From the NCBI GenBank assembly GCA_016779005.1, contig JADHOL010000001.1:62001-126000 (forward strand): 64,000 nt of DNA. Reading direction: 5' to 3'. This document shows positions 1 through 7,950 of the stretch, piece after piece (position 1 is the first letter of the stretch; every line of letters begins with the position of its first letter). The position numbers were made by a program, and so were the translations under genes. The notes beneath the pieces are model-generated. The model searched no databases. It was not told the origin of the DNA and saw only the letters and a program-made list of their open reading frames with translations. Source of the stretch: Alphaproteobacteria bacterium. GTDB lineage: Bacteria; Pseudomonadota; Alphaproteobacteria; Puniceispirillales; Puniceispirillaceae.

Positions 1-364
1 GGACTGCCAAGTAATGAATAAGGATAGAATATTTGAACAGGCCTGCGCTTTAAATCTAAATATGCAGGAGGCATATACCCCGCCAGAAATACCAACATTC
101 AAACTGGCTAATCCAACTATGCGAGAGAAAATGCATGCCTTTATGGAAAATGGCGTATCACAGGGCATGTTTACACCTCATAATCTAACAACCGCCATGG
201 CGATAGCAGATGTAATTGTTGCAAAAGAAGGGGAGCGGCAATCTATCACCGAGCAAGAGATGTTCGCAAGAGAACGTGCGAATTTTATTAAACTCGCAAA
301 AACGCCCCAAACGCTAACTCGTATCGCATCTTTACTTGATTCAGGAACGGCAGAGCAGAATTAA
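1..364 (+). CDS. 3-hydroxyacyl-CoA dehydrogenase (FadJ/FadB-like), C-terminal fragment
   Basis: The frame is open from base 2 of the window to a TAA at 362-364, so this is the 3' end of a gene that starts upstream. The 120 or so visible residues resemble the C-terminal helical end of the large alphaproteobacterial 3-hydroxyacyl-CoA dehydrogenase/enoyl-CoA hydratase proteins of fatty-acid beta-oxidation, which finish with a 'ER..F..L.K.PQT..RI..LL.tG' pattern; here it reads FIKLAKTPQTLTRIASLLDS. The ATG at 14 is probably internal. No catalytic domain lies in the window, so the call rests on this tail and on the acyl-CoA ligase that converges on it. A different acyl-CoA-metabolising protein is possible. 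Confidence 0.6.
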   Translation, partial: DCQVMNKDRIFEQACALNLNMQEAYTPPEIPTFKLANPTMREKMHAFMENGVSQGMFTPHNLTTAMAIADVIVAKEGERQSITEQEMFARERANFIKLAKTPQTLTRIASLLDSGTAEQN

Positions 365-403
365 ACGTCCACCTCCCGTCCCTAACAGGATAAATGCGAT
401 AGT

Positions 404-427
404 CGGAATATTATCCGGAATATTATT
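404..427. repeat. 12-bp tandem duplication between convergent genes
   Basis: CGGAATATTATC (404-415) is followed directly by CGGAATATTATT (416-427). The second copy overlaps the stop codon of the acyl-CoA ligase on the minus strand. The unit length of 12 bp recurs in the soe operon downstream. Confidence 0.8.
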
Positions 428-2072
428 CAGTATCCTGCAAAGATTGCCGAAGTAAGTATTTCTGAATTTTTCCGGTTGATGTTTTAGGGATTTCTTGAAA
501 AATTATTGTTTTTGGTGCTTTGAACCCTGCTAAATGCTGACGGCAAAAGGTAATAATATCTTCTTCGGTAGCGGTAACATTTTGTTTCATCTCAACAAAT
601 GCGCATGGGGTTTCGCCCCATTTATCATCTTTTTTGGCAACTACTGCTGCAAATGCAATTCCTTCATGGCGATATAATACATTTTCAACTTCCACAGATG
701 AGATATTCTCTCCTCCTGAGATGATAATATCTTTTAGTCTATCTTTAATTTCCACATAGCCCGTATCATGACGAATGGCTAAATCGCCTGATCTAAAAAA
801 GCCATCAGATAGGCTTTCTTCGGTTGCTTTTTGGTTCTTATGATACCCTTTCATAATGGTATTAGAGCGAATTACAATTTCGCCAATTGTCTTGCCATCT
901 GCTGGCACAGGCTTGTTGGTATCACGGTCTAACACTTCAACCATTTCTGTATGTGTGAATTGTACGCCCTGCTGCGTTTTAATCGCAGCTTGTTCTGCAA
1001 AATCAAGCGGGTTCCATTTGTCCTGCCATACACATTGCACAACATGTCCGTAGGTCTCTGTTAATCCATATACTTGCATAACCCTAAATCCAAGCGCCTC
1101 TATTTTTTGCAAAATAGCGGCAGGAGGCGGTGCACCAGCAGTCATTACTTGTACAGGCCAAGCAGGCTTAAACTGAATCTGTGCTGGTGCATTAACAAGC
1201 ATACCTAAAATAATGGGGGCACCCCCAAAATGAGTGACTTTATGTTTTTCTATTAAACCAAAGATGGCTTCTGCTGTAAGCTGGCGTGTGCAAATGACGG
1301 TAGCCGCAAGTAAGGTCATCATCCAAGCATGTCCCCACCCGTTACAATGGAACATAGGCACTGTATATAGATAAGTTGGATGCATCTGCATGTGCCATGC
1401 AGGAATTGTCCCCATAGCCATTAAATAAGCGCCTCGGTGGTGATACACCACCCCTTTTGGAAGCCCTCCAGTGCCGGAGGTATAGTTAAGACATACAGCA
1501 TCCCATTCATCCTCTGGGAGCCGCCATTTAAATTCTACATCGCCTTCTTCTATGAGTTGCTCATAGTTGAAGGTGCCAATGGGTGTTGCAGAAGCGCTTG
1601 AGCTATCTTGTTGGTCAATAATATCAATTATCTCAAATTCAGTGTAATCAGCTTGTGATATTGCAGATGAGACTGTTTTTGAAAAACTAGCATCTGCGAT
1701 AAGTATTCTTGGCTCTGCATGCTCAAAAATATAAGCAATTGTATCCGCATCTAGCCTGATATTTACCGTGTTTAGAACACCACCAGCCATTGCAACAGCA
1801 AATTGGCATTCAAATAACTCAGGGGTGTTGGCAGCGATTACCGTTACAACCTCACCTTTTTGTAAGCCATGTTTTTGCAAGGCAGAGGCAAGTCTCACGC
1901 ACCGCTCATACGTTTCGCTCCAGCTATATTTTCGCTCCCCATAAATAAGGGAGACCCTTTCTGGATAGAGTTTAGAGGTGCGCTCTAAAAAAGATAATGG
2001 ACTTAGCGGAACGTAATTTGCCTCACATTTTGACATAAAGGCTGCGTTTATTTCATCAATATTCTTTGCCAT
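423..2072 (-). CDS. acyl-CoA ligase, AMP-forming (DmdB-like / medium-long chain)
   Basis: This 549-residue protein of the adenylate-forming (ANL) superfamily activates a carboxylic acid to its acyl-CoA through an acyl-adenylate. It has the long-chain/DmdB-type N-terminus with PLSFLERTSKLYPER, the P-loop-like YTSGTGGLPKG followed by VVYHHRGAY, the VYGLTETYGH motif, the GFFRSGDLA and KDRLKDIIISGGENIS hinge region, and the C-terminal catalytic lysine context PKTSTGKIQKYLLR. The closest familiar relatives are 3-methylmercaptopropionyl-CoA ligases (DmdB) and related medium-chain ligases; substrate cannot be set from sequence alone. The P-loop has Gly where Thr or Ser is usual (SGTGG rather than SGTTG). 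The start is an ATG preceded by a GGGAAG ribosome site. It converges on the beta-oxidation fragment. Confidence 0.88.
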   Translation of the reverse strand: MAKNIDEINAAFMSKCEANYVPLSPLSFLERTSKLYPERVSLIYGERKYSWSETYERCVRLASALQKHGLQKGEVVTVIAANTPELFECQFAVAMAGGVLNTVNIRLDADTIAYIFEHAEPRILIADASFSKTVSSAISQADYTEFEIIDIIDQQDSSSASATPIGTFNYEQLIEEGDVEFKWRLPEDEWDAVCLNYTSGTGGLPKGVVYHHRGAYLMAMGTIPAWHMQMHPTYLYTVPMFHCNGWGHAWMMTLLAATVICTRQLTAEAIFGLIEKHKVTHFGGAPIILGMLVNAPAQIQFKPAWPVQVMTAGAPPPAAILQKIEALGFRVMQVYGLTETYGHVVQCVWQDKWNPLDFAEQAAIKTQQGVQFTHTEMVEVLDRDTNKPVPADGKTIGEIVIRSNTIMKGYHKNQKATEESLSDGFFRSGDLAIRHDTGYVEIKDRLKDIIISGGENISSVEVENVLYRHEGIAFAAVVAKKDDKWGETPCAFVEMKQNVTATEEDIITFCRQHLAGFKAPKTIIFQEIPKTSTGKIQKYLLRQSLQDTE

Positions 2073-2195
2073 TTGACTTCCCGAAACATAGTATTTTCTG
2101 ACATTAGGTGATGATGGGTCAAATTTATATTCACTTCAATGCAAAAGTTTAAAATATTATATTTGTCATCGGAGGAATAATATTATTAATATCAT

Positions 2196-2267
2196 TTAGT
2201 CAAATTCAGCAGGCGAATTGGTTAGGCAAATTTGATTAGACAAAATTAGTTAAAAAAATTAGTCAAA
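2196..2267. repeat. degenerate TTAGNCAAA repeats upstream of soeA
   Basis: Within the 249-bp gap before soeA the 9-mer TTAGNCAAA occurs at 2196, 2222, 2236 and 2259, with a variant (TTAGTTAAA) at 2246, on an AT-rich background. Spacing is 10-26 bp. It could be a worn tandem expansion or a multi-site regulator target; the sequence does not decide. No riboswitch fold or convincing sigma-70 promoter was recognised in this gap. Confidence 0.5.
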
Positions 2268-2321
2268 TAACAAATGAGTTGATACCCTCTTTTTTTCAGC
2301 GTGATAGCAGGAATTTATGAT

Positions 2322-5150
2322 ATGGCAAAATCTGGGCTAAAACAGCCAGAAATAGAGCTTTCAAAGCGAATTTCAGACGAGATTAAGACAACAACCTGTT
2401 ACATGTGTGCCTGTCGATGTGGCATTAAAGTATATTTAAAAGATGGCAAGGTTAAATATATTGAAGGCAATCGTGAGCACCCGGTAAATAAGGGTGTGTT
2501 ATGCGGCAAAGGTGCTGCTGGTATTATGCAACATTACTCCCCTGCAAGATTGCACGCACCGCTCAAGCGAGTGGGGCCACGCGGTTCAGGCGAGTTTGAA
2601 GAAATTAGCTGGGATGAAGCGCTTACGCTTGCGACATCATGGCTTTCTGAAATAAGACATAGCGACCCTCGAAAATTAGCATTTTTTACTGGCAGAGATC
2701 AAAGTCAGGCTTTGACGGGATGGTGGGCCTCTCAGTTTGGTACGCCTAATTTTGCGGCTCATGGCGGGTTTTGCTCTGTTAATATGGCAGCCGCAGGTCT
2801 GCATACGTTTGGGGGTTCTTTCTGGGAGTTTGGGGAGCCTGATTGGGATTTAACAGAATATTTTATGCTTTGGGGCGTTGCAGAAGATCATGCCTCTAAC
2901 CCCATTAAAAGAGCGATAGGAAAGCTGAAAAAAAGAGGGGTTAAGATTACGGTTATTAATCCTGTTAGAACTGGATATGGAGCAGTCGCAGATGAATGGA
3001 TTGGGATTAAGCCAGGAACAGATGGATTATTCGCTGGTGCATTAGTACAGCAGCTATTAGCCAATCACGCAATCGATACAGATTACCTGCAACGCTATAC
3101 AAATGCTACTTGGCTTGTTGTAAATGCACCAGATGATGCAGATCATGGTCTTATTGCAAGAGATGATGAAGGCAATCCATTTGCGTATGATTTACAGCGT
3201 AATTCACTTGTTAGTGCTAATCAGAAATCACAAAATCATGCGTTGCATGGTGCGTATGAGCTTGCAGATGGGCGGGTTGCAACGCCTTCTTTTGCTTTGG
3301 TAGCAGACAGATTTTTAAGCGAGGAATATTCCTTAGAATCTGTAAGCTTGAAAACAGGTATCGCAGAAGAAACCATTATCAGGATATCAGATGAGTTAGC
3401 AAAAGCGGCTTTTGATAAAGAAGTGCGTTTGGAACAGGAATGGACAGATTGGACAGGAACACAGCATAGTGAAATGGTTGGAAGACCTGTTTCTATGCAT
3501 GCAATGCGCGGTATATCTGCACACTCAAATGGTTTTAATAGTTGCAGGATAATTCACTATTTGCAGATAATGTTAGGGGCAATTGATTGTCCTGGCGGAT
3601 TTAGATATAAGCCGCCCTTTCCAAAAGCAGTGCCGCCAGCCTTGCGCCCTGCTGGCAAGCACGGTGATGTCACCCCTGGAAAGCCGCTACCAGGGCCGCC
3701 ATTGGGCTTTGTTACATCCCCATCTGATTTGCTTGTAGATGACGAAGGCAGCGCGCTTAGAATAGATAAGGCATATTCATGGGAAGCGCCTTTTGCTGCT
3801 CATGGATTAATGCATATGGTGATACATAACGCGGCAAATCAGACACCTTATAATGTGGATTTACTTTTTTTATATATGGCCAATATGGGCTGGAATTCAT
3901 CTATGGATATTCCAGAAACACTTAGAAACTTAACAAAAATCAATCCTGAAACTGGCGAATATGCCATACCAAGAATAATTTATTCGGATGCCTATTACTC
4001 GGAAACAGTTGCTTATGCAGATCTCATTCTTCCAGATACCACCTATCTTGAGAGGTGGGATGCCATATCACTACTTGATAGACCAATATCTGAGCCTGAT
4101 GCCGCAATTGATGCGATAAGACACCCTGTCGTAGAAGCAGACAGAGATGTTCGCCCATTTCAGACTGTGTTGATAGAATTAGGAGCACGCCTTGGCTTGC
4201 CAGGGATGGTAAATGATGATGCGAGTGCTAAATATGCTGATTATGCTGATTACCTTGTAAATCATGAGAGAGGCGCTGGCATAGGCCCATTATCTGGCTG
4301 GCGCGGAAAAAAGGGAGAGCAATCTGGCATAGGCGCTCCAAACCCAGAACAGCTCAAGAAGTATCAGGAAAATAATTGTTTTTTCTCAAGCCCAGTTCCT
4401 GCGGATGCACGCTATTTTAAACAGGCTAATAAAGCCTATCTTGCATGGGCAAAAAATCAGGGGTTTATGGGCTCAGAAAAACCAATAATATTTGAATTAT
4501 ATAGTGAGGCATTGCAGAAATTCAGATTAGCGGCGGATGGAAAAATTAATCCTACACCGCCTGCCATACATCAAAAAAGGGTTCTTGCATTTTTTGATCC
4601 AGTTGCATTTTGGTATCCGCCATTTGAAGAAAGCAGTTTAGATGAACAACATTATAGCTTTCATGCCATAAGCCAACGCCCGATGAATATGTATCATTCA
4701 TGGGGCTCTCAGAATGCGTGGCTTCGTCAGATCACCAATGCCAATAAGCTATATATGAATTCTAAGAGGGGGGCTGACTTAGGGCTTGCAGATGATGATT
4801 GGATTGAAGTCTCAAGTCATATTGGCACAGTAATTTGTCAGGTAAAATTAATGGCTGGTTGTCAGCGAGATACTGTTTGGACTTGGAATGCAATTGGTAA
4901 AAGAGCAGGGGCATGGGGGATTGATAATGACTCTCCTGAAATAAAAAAAGGGTTCCTTCTAAATCATCTGATCTCAGCCCTATTGCCAGAAAAAGAGGGT
5001 GGGTATCATTATAGTAATTCAGACCCTATCACAGGCCAAGCGGCTTGGTATGATTTAAAAGTACATATTCAAAAAGCTAAGCCATCTTCTGAGCAACGCT
5101 CCGAGCCCTATTTTGCACCTATTAATGCTGATATAAAGCCAAGGGCATGA
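2322..5150 (+). CDS. soeA: sulfite dehydrogenase (quinone), molybdopterin subunit SoeA
   Basis: This is the catalytic subunit of a DMSO-reductase-family molybdoenzyme. The protein of about 942 residues begins with a [4Fe-4S] motif C-x2-C-x3-C (near residues 26-33) and a fourth Cys about 28 residues later in GVLCGKG, followed by the molybdopterin oxidoreductase domain and a C-terminal molydopterin-dinucleotide-binding domain. There is no twin-arginine signal, which fits SoeA, the cytoplasmic quinone-linked enzyme oxidising sulfite to sulfate, rather than the exported DmsA or PhsA. The SoeB/SoeC-type partners downstream support this. I take ATG 2322 as start because AGGA lies 9 bp upstream; an in-frame GTG at 2301 would add seven residues. 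Its bis-MGD cofactor needs MoaC and MoeA, encoded at 57.5-59 kb. A related polysulfide or thiosulfate reductase is the main alternative. Confidence 0.83.
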   Translation: MAKSGLKQPEIELSKRISDEIKTTTCYMCACRCGIKVYLKDGKVKYIEGNREHPVNKGVLCGKGAAGIMQHYSPARLHAPLKRVGPRGSGEFEEISWDEALTLATSWLSEIRHSDPRKLAFFTGRDQSQALTGWWASQFGTPNFAAHGGFCSVNMAAAGLHTFGGSFWEFGEPDWDLTEYFMLWGVAEDHASNPIKRAIGKLKKRGVKITVINPVRTGYGAVADEWIGIKPGTDGLFAGALVQQLLANHAIDTDYLQRYTNATWLVVNAPDDADHGLIARDDEGNPFAYDLQRNSLVSANQKSQNHALHGAYELADGRVATPSFALVADRFLSEEYSLESVSLKTGIAEETIIRISDELAKAAFDKEVRLEQEWTDWTGTQHSEMVGRPVSMHAMRGISAHSNGFNSCRIIHYLQIMLGAIDCPGGFRYKPPFPKAVPPALRPAGKHGDVTPGKPLPGPPLGFVTSPSDLLVDDEGSALRIDKAYSWEAPFAAHGLMHMVIHNAANQTPYNVDLLFLYMANMGWNSSMDIPETLRNLTKINPETGEYAIPRIIYSDAYYSETVAYADLILPDTTYLERWDAISLLDRPISEPDAAIDAIRHPVVEADRDVRPFQTVLIELGARLGLPGMVNDDASAKYADYADYLVNHERGAGIGPLSGWRGKKGEQSGIGAPNPEQLKKYQENNCFFSSPVPADARYFKQANKAYLAWAKNQGFMGSEKPIIFELYSEALQKFRLAADGKINPTPPAIHQKRVLAFFDPVAFWYPPFEESSLDEQHYSFHAISQRPMNMYHSWGSQNAWLRQITNANKLYMNSKRGADLGLADDDWIEVSSHIGTVICQVKLMAGCQRDTVWTWNAIGKRAGAWGIDNDSPEIKKGFLLNHLISALLPEKEGGYHYSNSDPITGQAAWYDLKVHIQKAKPSSEQRSEPYFAPINADIKPRA

Positions 5151-5172
5151 TGCATCGTGCTTTTTATGTTTG

Positions 5173-5256
5173 CCAGAGAGAATTGCAGAAAGAATTCTGG
5201 GGAGAATTCTGGAGAGAAGTCCAGGGAGAATTCTGGAGAGAATTCCAGGGAGAAAT
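5173..5256. repeat. seven-copy 12-bp tandem repeat between soeA and soeB
   Basis: Seven adjoining 12-mers fill the soeA-soeB junction: CCAGAGAGAATT, GCAGAAAGAATT, CTGGGGAGAATT, CTGGAGAGAAGT, CCAGGGAGAATT, CTGGAGAGAATT and CCAGGGAGAAAT. The consensus is CYRGRGAGAATT. CCAG and CTGG ends occur in most units and are complementary, so short hairpins are possible. Most units carry an AGGGAG- or GGAGAG-like ribosome-binding core, and the last unit supplies the likely soeB ribosome site. The array stays open in the soeB frame (4 codons per unit) but probably lies outside the protein. Confidence 0.92.
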
Positions 5257-5259
5257 AAA

Positions 5260-6015
5260 GTGACCAATTTGCCTTCTCAGACCGATAAAAAACTTGGATT
5301 GCTGATAGACCTTGATATTTGCGTTGGATGTCATGGCTGCGTTACAAGTTGTAAGGAATGGAACAGCACGGATGATATGTTGCCATTATCTGACTTTGAT
5401 TCCTATGGTGATTCCCCAGATGGGGTATTCCTGAATAGGGTACATGGATATGAGGTAAATGATGGCATGACAGCCCAGACAGTTCATTTCCCGCGTTCAT
5501 GTCTTCATTGTGAACAGCCAGAATGTGTGAGTGTTTGTCCAACAGGCGCAAGTTATAAAAGACAGGAAGATGGCATAGTGCTGGTTAATCCAGAAACCTG
5601 CATAGGCTGTAAGCTTTGCTCTTGGGCTTGTCCTTATGGCGCACGCGAATATGACCATAATCAGGGCATTATGAAAAAATGCACTCTTTGTGTGGATAGA
5701 ATTTATAATGAGGAGCTTGCAGAGGAGGACAGAAAGCCTGCTTGTGTGCTTGCATGTCCGACGAGCGCTAGATTATTTGGCGATTTTTCTGATCCGCATA
5801 GTGAAGTGTCAATTTTATCTCAAGAGCGGGGCGGTGTCGCGCTTATGGAATCACTAGATTACAAGCCTGTTAATAGATACCTTCCGCCGCGCAAAAAACA
5901 ACTATCAGATAGGGGTGAGACCACTAATGAGCACTATTCATCTGGTTCTAAAATTCGCTCAAGCGATGCGGTTTTAGATAATTTTTTCTCTTGGTTAGAT
6001 AAGAAATTATCATAA
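5260..6015 (+). CDS. soeB: sulfite dehydrogenase iron-sulfur subunit SoeB
   Basis: This ferredoxin-like electron-transfer subunit of about 251 residues should carry electrons from SoeA to the membrane anchor SoeC. Four cysteine groups typical of the DmsB/NrfC/PhsB family are visible: CVGCHGCVTSC (residues 21-31), CLHCEQPECVSVCPTGA, CIGCKLCSWACPYGA and CTLCVDRI with a later CVLACPTSAR, enough for four [4Fe-4S] clusters. I choose GTG 5260 as start because AGGGAGA ends 6 bp before it and the conserved region begins a few residues in. A TTG at 5170 would add a repeat-encoded Arg/Ile/Glu-rich stretch with no family counterpart. It lies 109 bp after soeA and is presumably co-transcribed. Confidence 0.87.
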   Translation: MTNLPSQTDKKLGLLIDLDICVGCHGCVTSCKEWNSTDDMLPLSDFDSYGDSPDGVFLNRVHGYEVNDGMTAQTVHFPRSCLHCEQPECVSVCPTGASYKRQEDGIVLVNPETCIGCKLCSWACPYGAREYDHNQGIMKKCTLCVDRIYNEELAEEDRKPACVLACPTSARLFGDFSDPHSEVSILSQERGGVALMESLDYKPVNRYLPPRKKQLSDRGETTNEHYSSGSKIRSSDAVLDNFFSWLDKKLS

Positions 6016-6060
6016 TGCAGTTAGCTAATAGGCGCAAAATTCTGTTAGATAATCCTCATG

Positions 6061-6084
6061 TCGTTAGGCATATCGTTAGGCATA
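6061..6084. repeat. 12-bp tandem duplication just upstream of soeC
   Basis: TCGTTAGGCATA occurs twice in perfect tandem (6061-6072 and 6073-6084), ending 4 bp before the soeC ATG, where a ribosome site would normally be. The rest of the 73-bp soeB-soeC gap has two further GTTAG words. No strong Shine-Dalgarno sequence is visible before soeC. Confidence 0.85.
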
Positions 6085-6088
6085 GAGC

Positions 6089-7075
6089 ATGAACCCTGCA
6101 TATTCTGTCATTCTATTTACGGTTTTGTCTGGTGTTGGCTACGGCCTTTTGGCTGTGCTTGGGCTTTTATGTTTATTCAGCCTTAACGCGGCATCAGTAT
6201 TAATGAACATATCTGTTCTTTTAATTTCACTTATATTAATAACCGCTGGGCTTATTTCCTCTACCAGCCATCTTGGGCGGCCAGAGCGGGCATGGAGAGC
6301 GCTTAGCCAGTGGCGAACATCATGGTTATCACGTGAAGGTGTGCTGGCAGTTTTAACCTATGTGCCAGCCTTGTTACTTGCGCTTATCTGGGGCATTGAG
6401 TTTGTGCCAGAAAATTCAGTATTATGGGCCGAATTATGGGCCGAATTATGGAAAGACGAAATCCAAACCTATATTTCTGTAATTGGCGGTGTTGCAGGGT
6501 TATTTGCTATCTCAACTGTTTTTTGTACCGGGCAGATATATGCAAGCTTGCGAACAATTCCAGCATGGCATTACTCCCTTACAACACCTATCTATTGTGT
6601 GCTTTCAATTACAAGTGGTCTTTTACTATGGATATTTTTGAGTGCGTTGTTCGGATATGATGTAAATCAAATCATAATGGTAATAACGATAGGGATGTTA
6701 GAAGCATCACTCATATTAAAATGGGTGTATTGGCGTTATGTTGATAGCGCAGAATTTGGCGTTACTAAGGCAGATGCTATCGGCTTTGAAACCCAAACAC
6801 AGGTGCAAAATTTAGAGCCGGCAAACCAAACGCAGAATTATCTGATGAGGGAAATGGGCTATCATATTGCACGCAAACACGCTTTGAAATTACGCCGTTA
6901 TGCCGCTTTGGCGGGTTTTATTATGCCCGCTTTATTGCTGTTGCTTGTTTTTGTTAATCCCAGCTATGCATTGGTTTTTAGCTTTGCTGCAATCATAAGT
7001 TACCTATTTGGGCTTTTGATCGAACGGTGGCTTTTTTTTGCTGAGGCAAAACATATCGTTACACTTTATTACTAA
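6089..7075 (+). CDS. soeC: sulfite dehydrogenase membrane anchor SoeC (DmsC-like)
   Basis: This 328-residue integral membrane protein of the DMSO reductase anchor (DmsC) family has about eight hydrophobic segments. It would anchor SoeAB on the cytoplasmic face and pass electrons to quinone. The signature SSTSHLGRPERAWRALSQW followed by RTSWLSREG after the second helix is characteristic of DmsC/SoeC proteins. Position directly after soeA and soeB completes the three-gene set. Oddity: a 12-bp in-frame duplication (ATTATGGGCCGA, 6421-6444) encodes the repeated LWAE of LWAELWAELW in a loop. The gene ends 14 bp before the converging DUF4198 gene. Confidence 0.85.
   Translation: MNPAYSVILFTVLSGVGYGLLAVLGLLCLFSLNAASVLMNISVLLISLILITAGLISSTSHLGRPERAWRALSQWRTSWLSREGVLAVLTYVPALLLALIWGIEFVPENSVLWAELWAELWKDEIQTYISVIGGVAGLFAISTVFCTGQIYASLRTIPAWHYSLTTPIYCVLSITSGLLLWIFLSALFGYDVNQIIMVITIGMLEASLILKWVYWRYVDSAEFGVTKADAIGFETQTQVQNLEPANQTQNYLMREMGYHIARKHALKLRRYAALAGFIMPALLLLLVFVNPSYALVFSFAAIISYLFGLLIERWLFFAEAKHIVTLYY
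6421..6451. repeat. in-frame 12-bp tandem repeat inside soeC
   Basis: ATTATGGGCCGA is repeated 2.6 times (6421-6432, 6433-6444, partial 6445-6451). It adds four codons per copy and so keeps the frame. Confidence 0.85.
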
Positions 7076-7089
7076 ATTTGAAGCGTTTA

Positions 7090-7917
7090 TTATTTATCAG
7101 TTTTAAAAGTCGCTGATGCCCATAGTGACTCCCAAATCGCACCTTCTGGGTTTAAGCTGGGATCCATTTTTCGGATAATTACAGAATCTATTAAATAGCG
7201 TGTATCAGGATTAGTATGGAGGATGAATTTACCATATTGGTCTGTTTTCCCAATTGATTTTTGCACATCGCCTTCGCTATCTTTGGCAAAAATAGAGAGT
7301 TGCGCATTTGGATTTGGTTTTCCGTCATAATAAAGCGTGAATTCGAACTGTCCTTCGAAGGTGTTGGATAAATCTGTATTCTCCATTACCCATTCAAGTT
7401 CCATTCCTGAGTATTTATCAGCGCCATTACTGTTTCTAACCAAGACATAGCTTTTAGCAAATCTTGTATAGCTCTCCTTAAAGCCTGTTTTAGGATATTT
7501 GGCAGCTAAATGCTGGCTTGGTATTTCAGGAAACCCCTTTTCTTTGGCAAAGCTAATAAATTTATCAAAATTATTATAGGTCAGATAAGTAGCTGTTGAT
7601 TGGTGTAGTATTACAGATAATCCGCCATGAAGAGGAATAACATTTAATGCTGGCCGGTCACCAATTCTTCCATTTATTTGCTGAACGCCTTTTGAGGATA
7701 TAATCTCGAACCTAGTGAAATTATTCTCTATATACGGCATTTCATAACCAGTAAAATCTTGTCCAACAAATAATGAGGCACTTAAAATATCGCCCTGAAC
7801 AAGCGTGTATTTTTTTGGCTCAATCCAAAATTCATGTCCAATTGCTGGTAGCGCAATAAAACATAGAATAGTGATAATGTTTGCAAATATAATGCGTATT
7901 TTATATACCACACTCAT
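7090..7917 (-). CDS. DUF4198 domain periplasmic protein (probable metal-uptake associated)
   Basis: This 275-residue protein has an N-terminal hydrophobic signal segment (about residues 8-27) and, right after the expected cleavage, HEFWIEP, the hallmark opening of DUF4198 proteins (often annotated as nickel/cobalt-uptake periplasmic components). The C-terminal part resembles a carboxypeptidase-regulatory/transthyretin-like beta domain (GKTDQYGKFILHTNPDTRYL). It is divergent from the HupE-like gene with only 33 bp between them, so the two probably share a regulatory region. The function in metal handling is an inference from family and neighbour; the ligand is not known. Confidence 0.7.
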   Translation of the reverse strand: MSVVYKIRIIFANIITILCFIALPAIGHEFWIEPKKYTLVQGDILSASLFVGQDFTGYEMPYIENNFTRFEIISSKGVQQINGRIGDRPALNVIPLHGGLSVILHQSTATYLTYNNFDKFISFAKEKGFPEIPSQHLAAKYPKTGFKESYTRFAKSYVLVRNSNGADKYSGMELEWVMENTDLSNTFEGQFEFTLYYDGKPNPNAQLSIFAKDSEGDVQKSIGKTDQYGKFILHTNPDTRYLIDSVIIRKMDPSLNPEGAIWESLWASATFKTDK

Positions 7918-7950
7918 TTATAATCTTCTTACCTCGATAGAAATATTGTT

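Noticed and set aside
2073-2321. Molybdenum-cofactor riboswitch before soeA
   Set aside because: No recognisable conserved core or stable GC-rich helices; the region is AT-rich with short repeats.
5173-5256. Possible CRISPR-like array
   Set aside because: Units are directly adjacent with no spacers and only 12 bp long; it is a tandem repeat, and no cas gene is present.
5170-5259. N-terminal extension of SoeB from TTG 5170
   Set aside because: It is made only of 12-bp repeat translation (Arg/Ile/Glu-rich), has no family match, and a GTG at 5260 has a good ribosome site.
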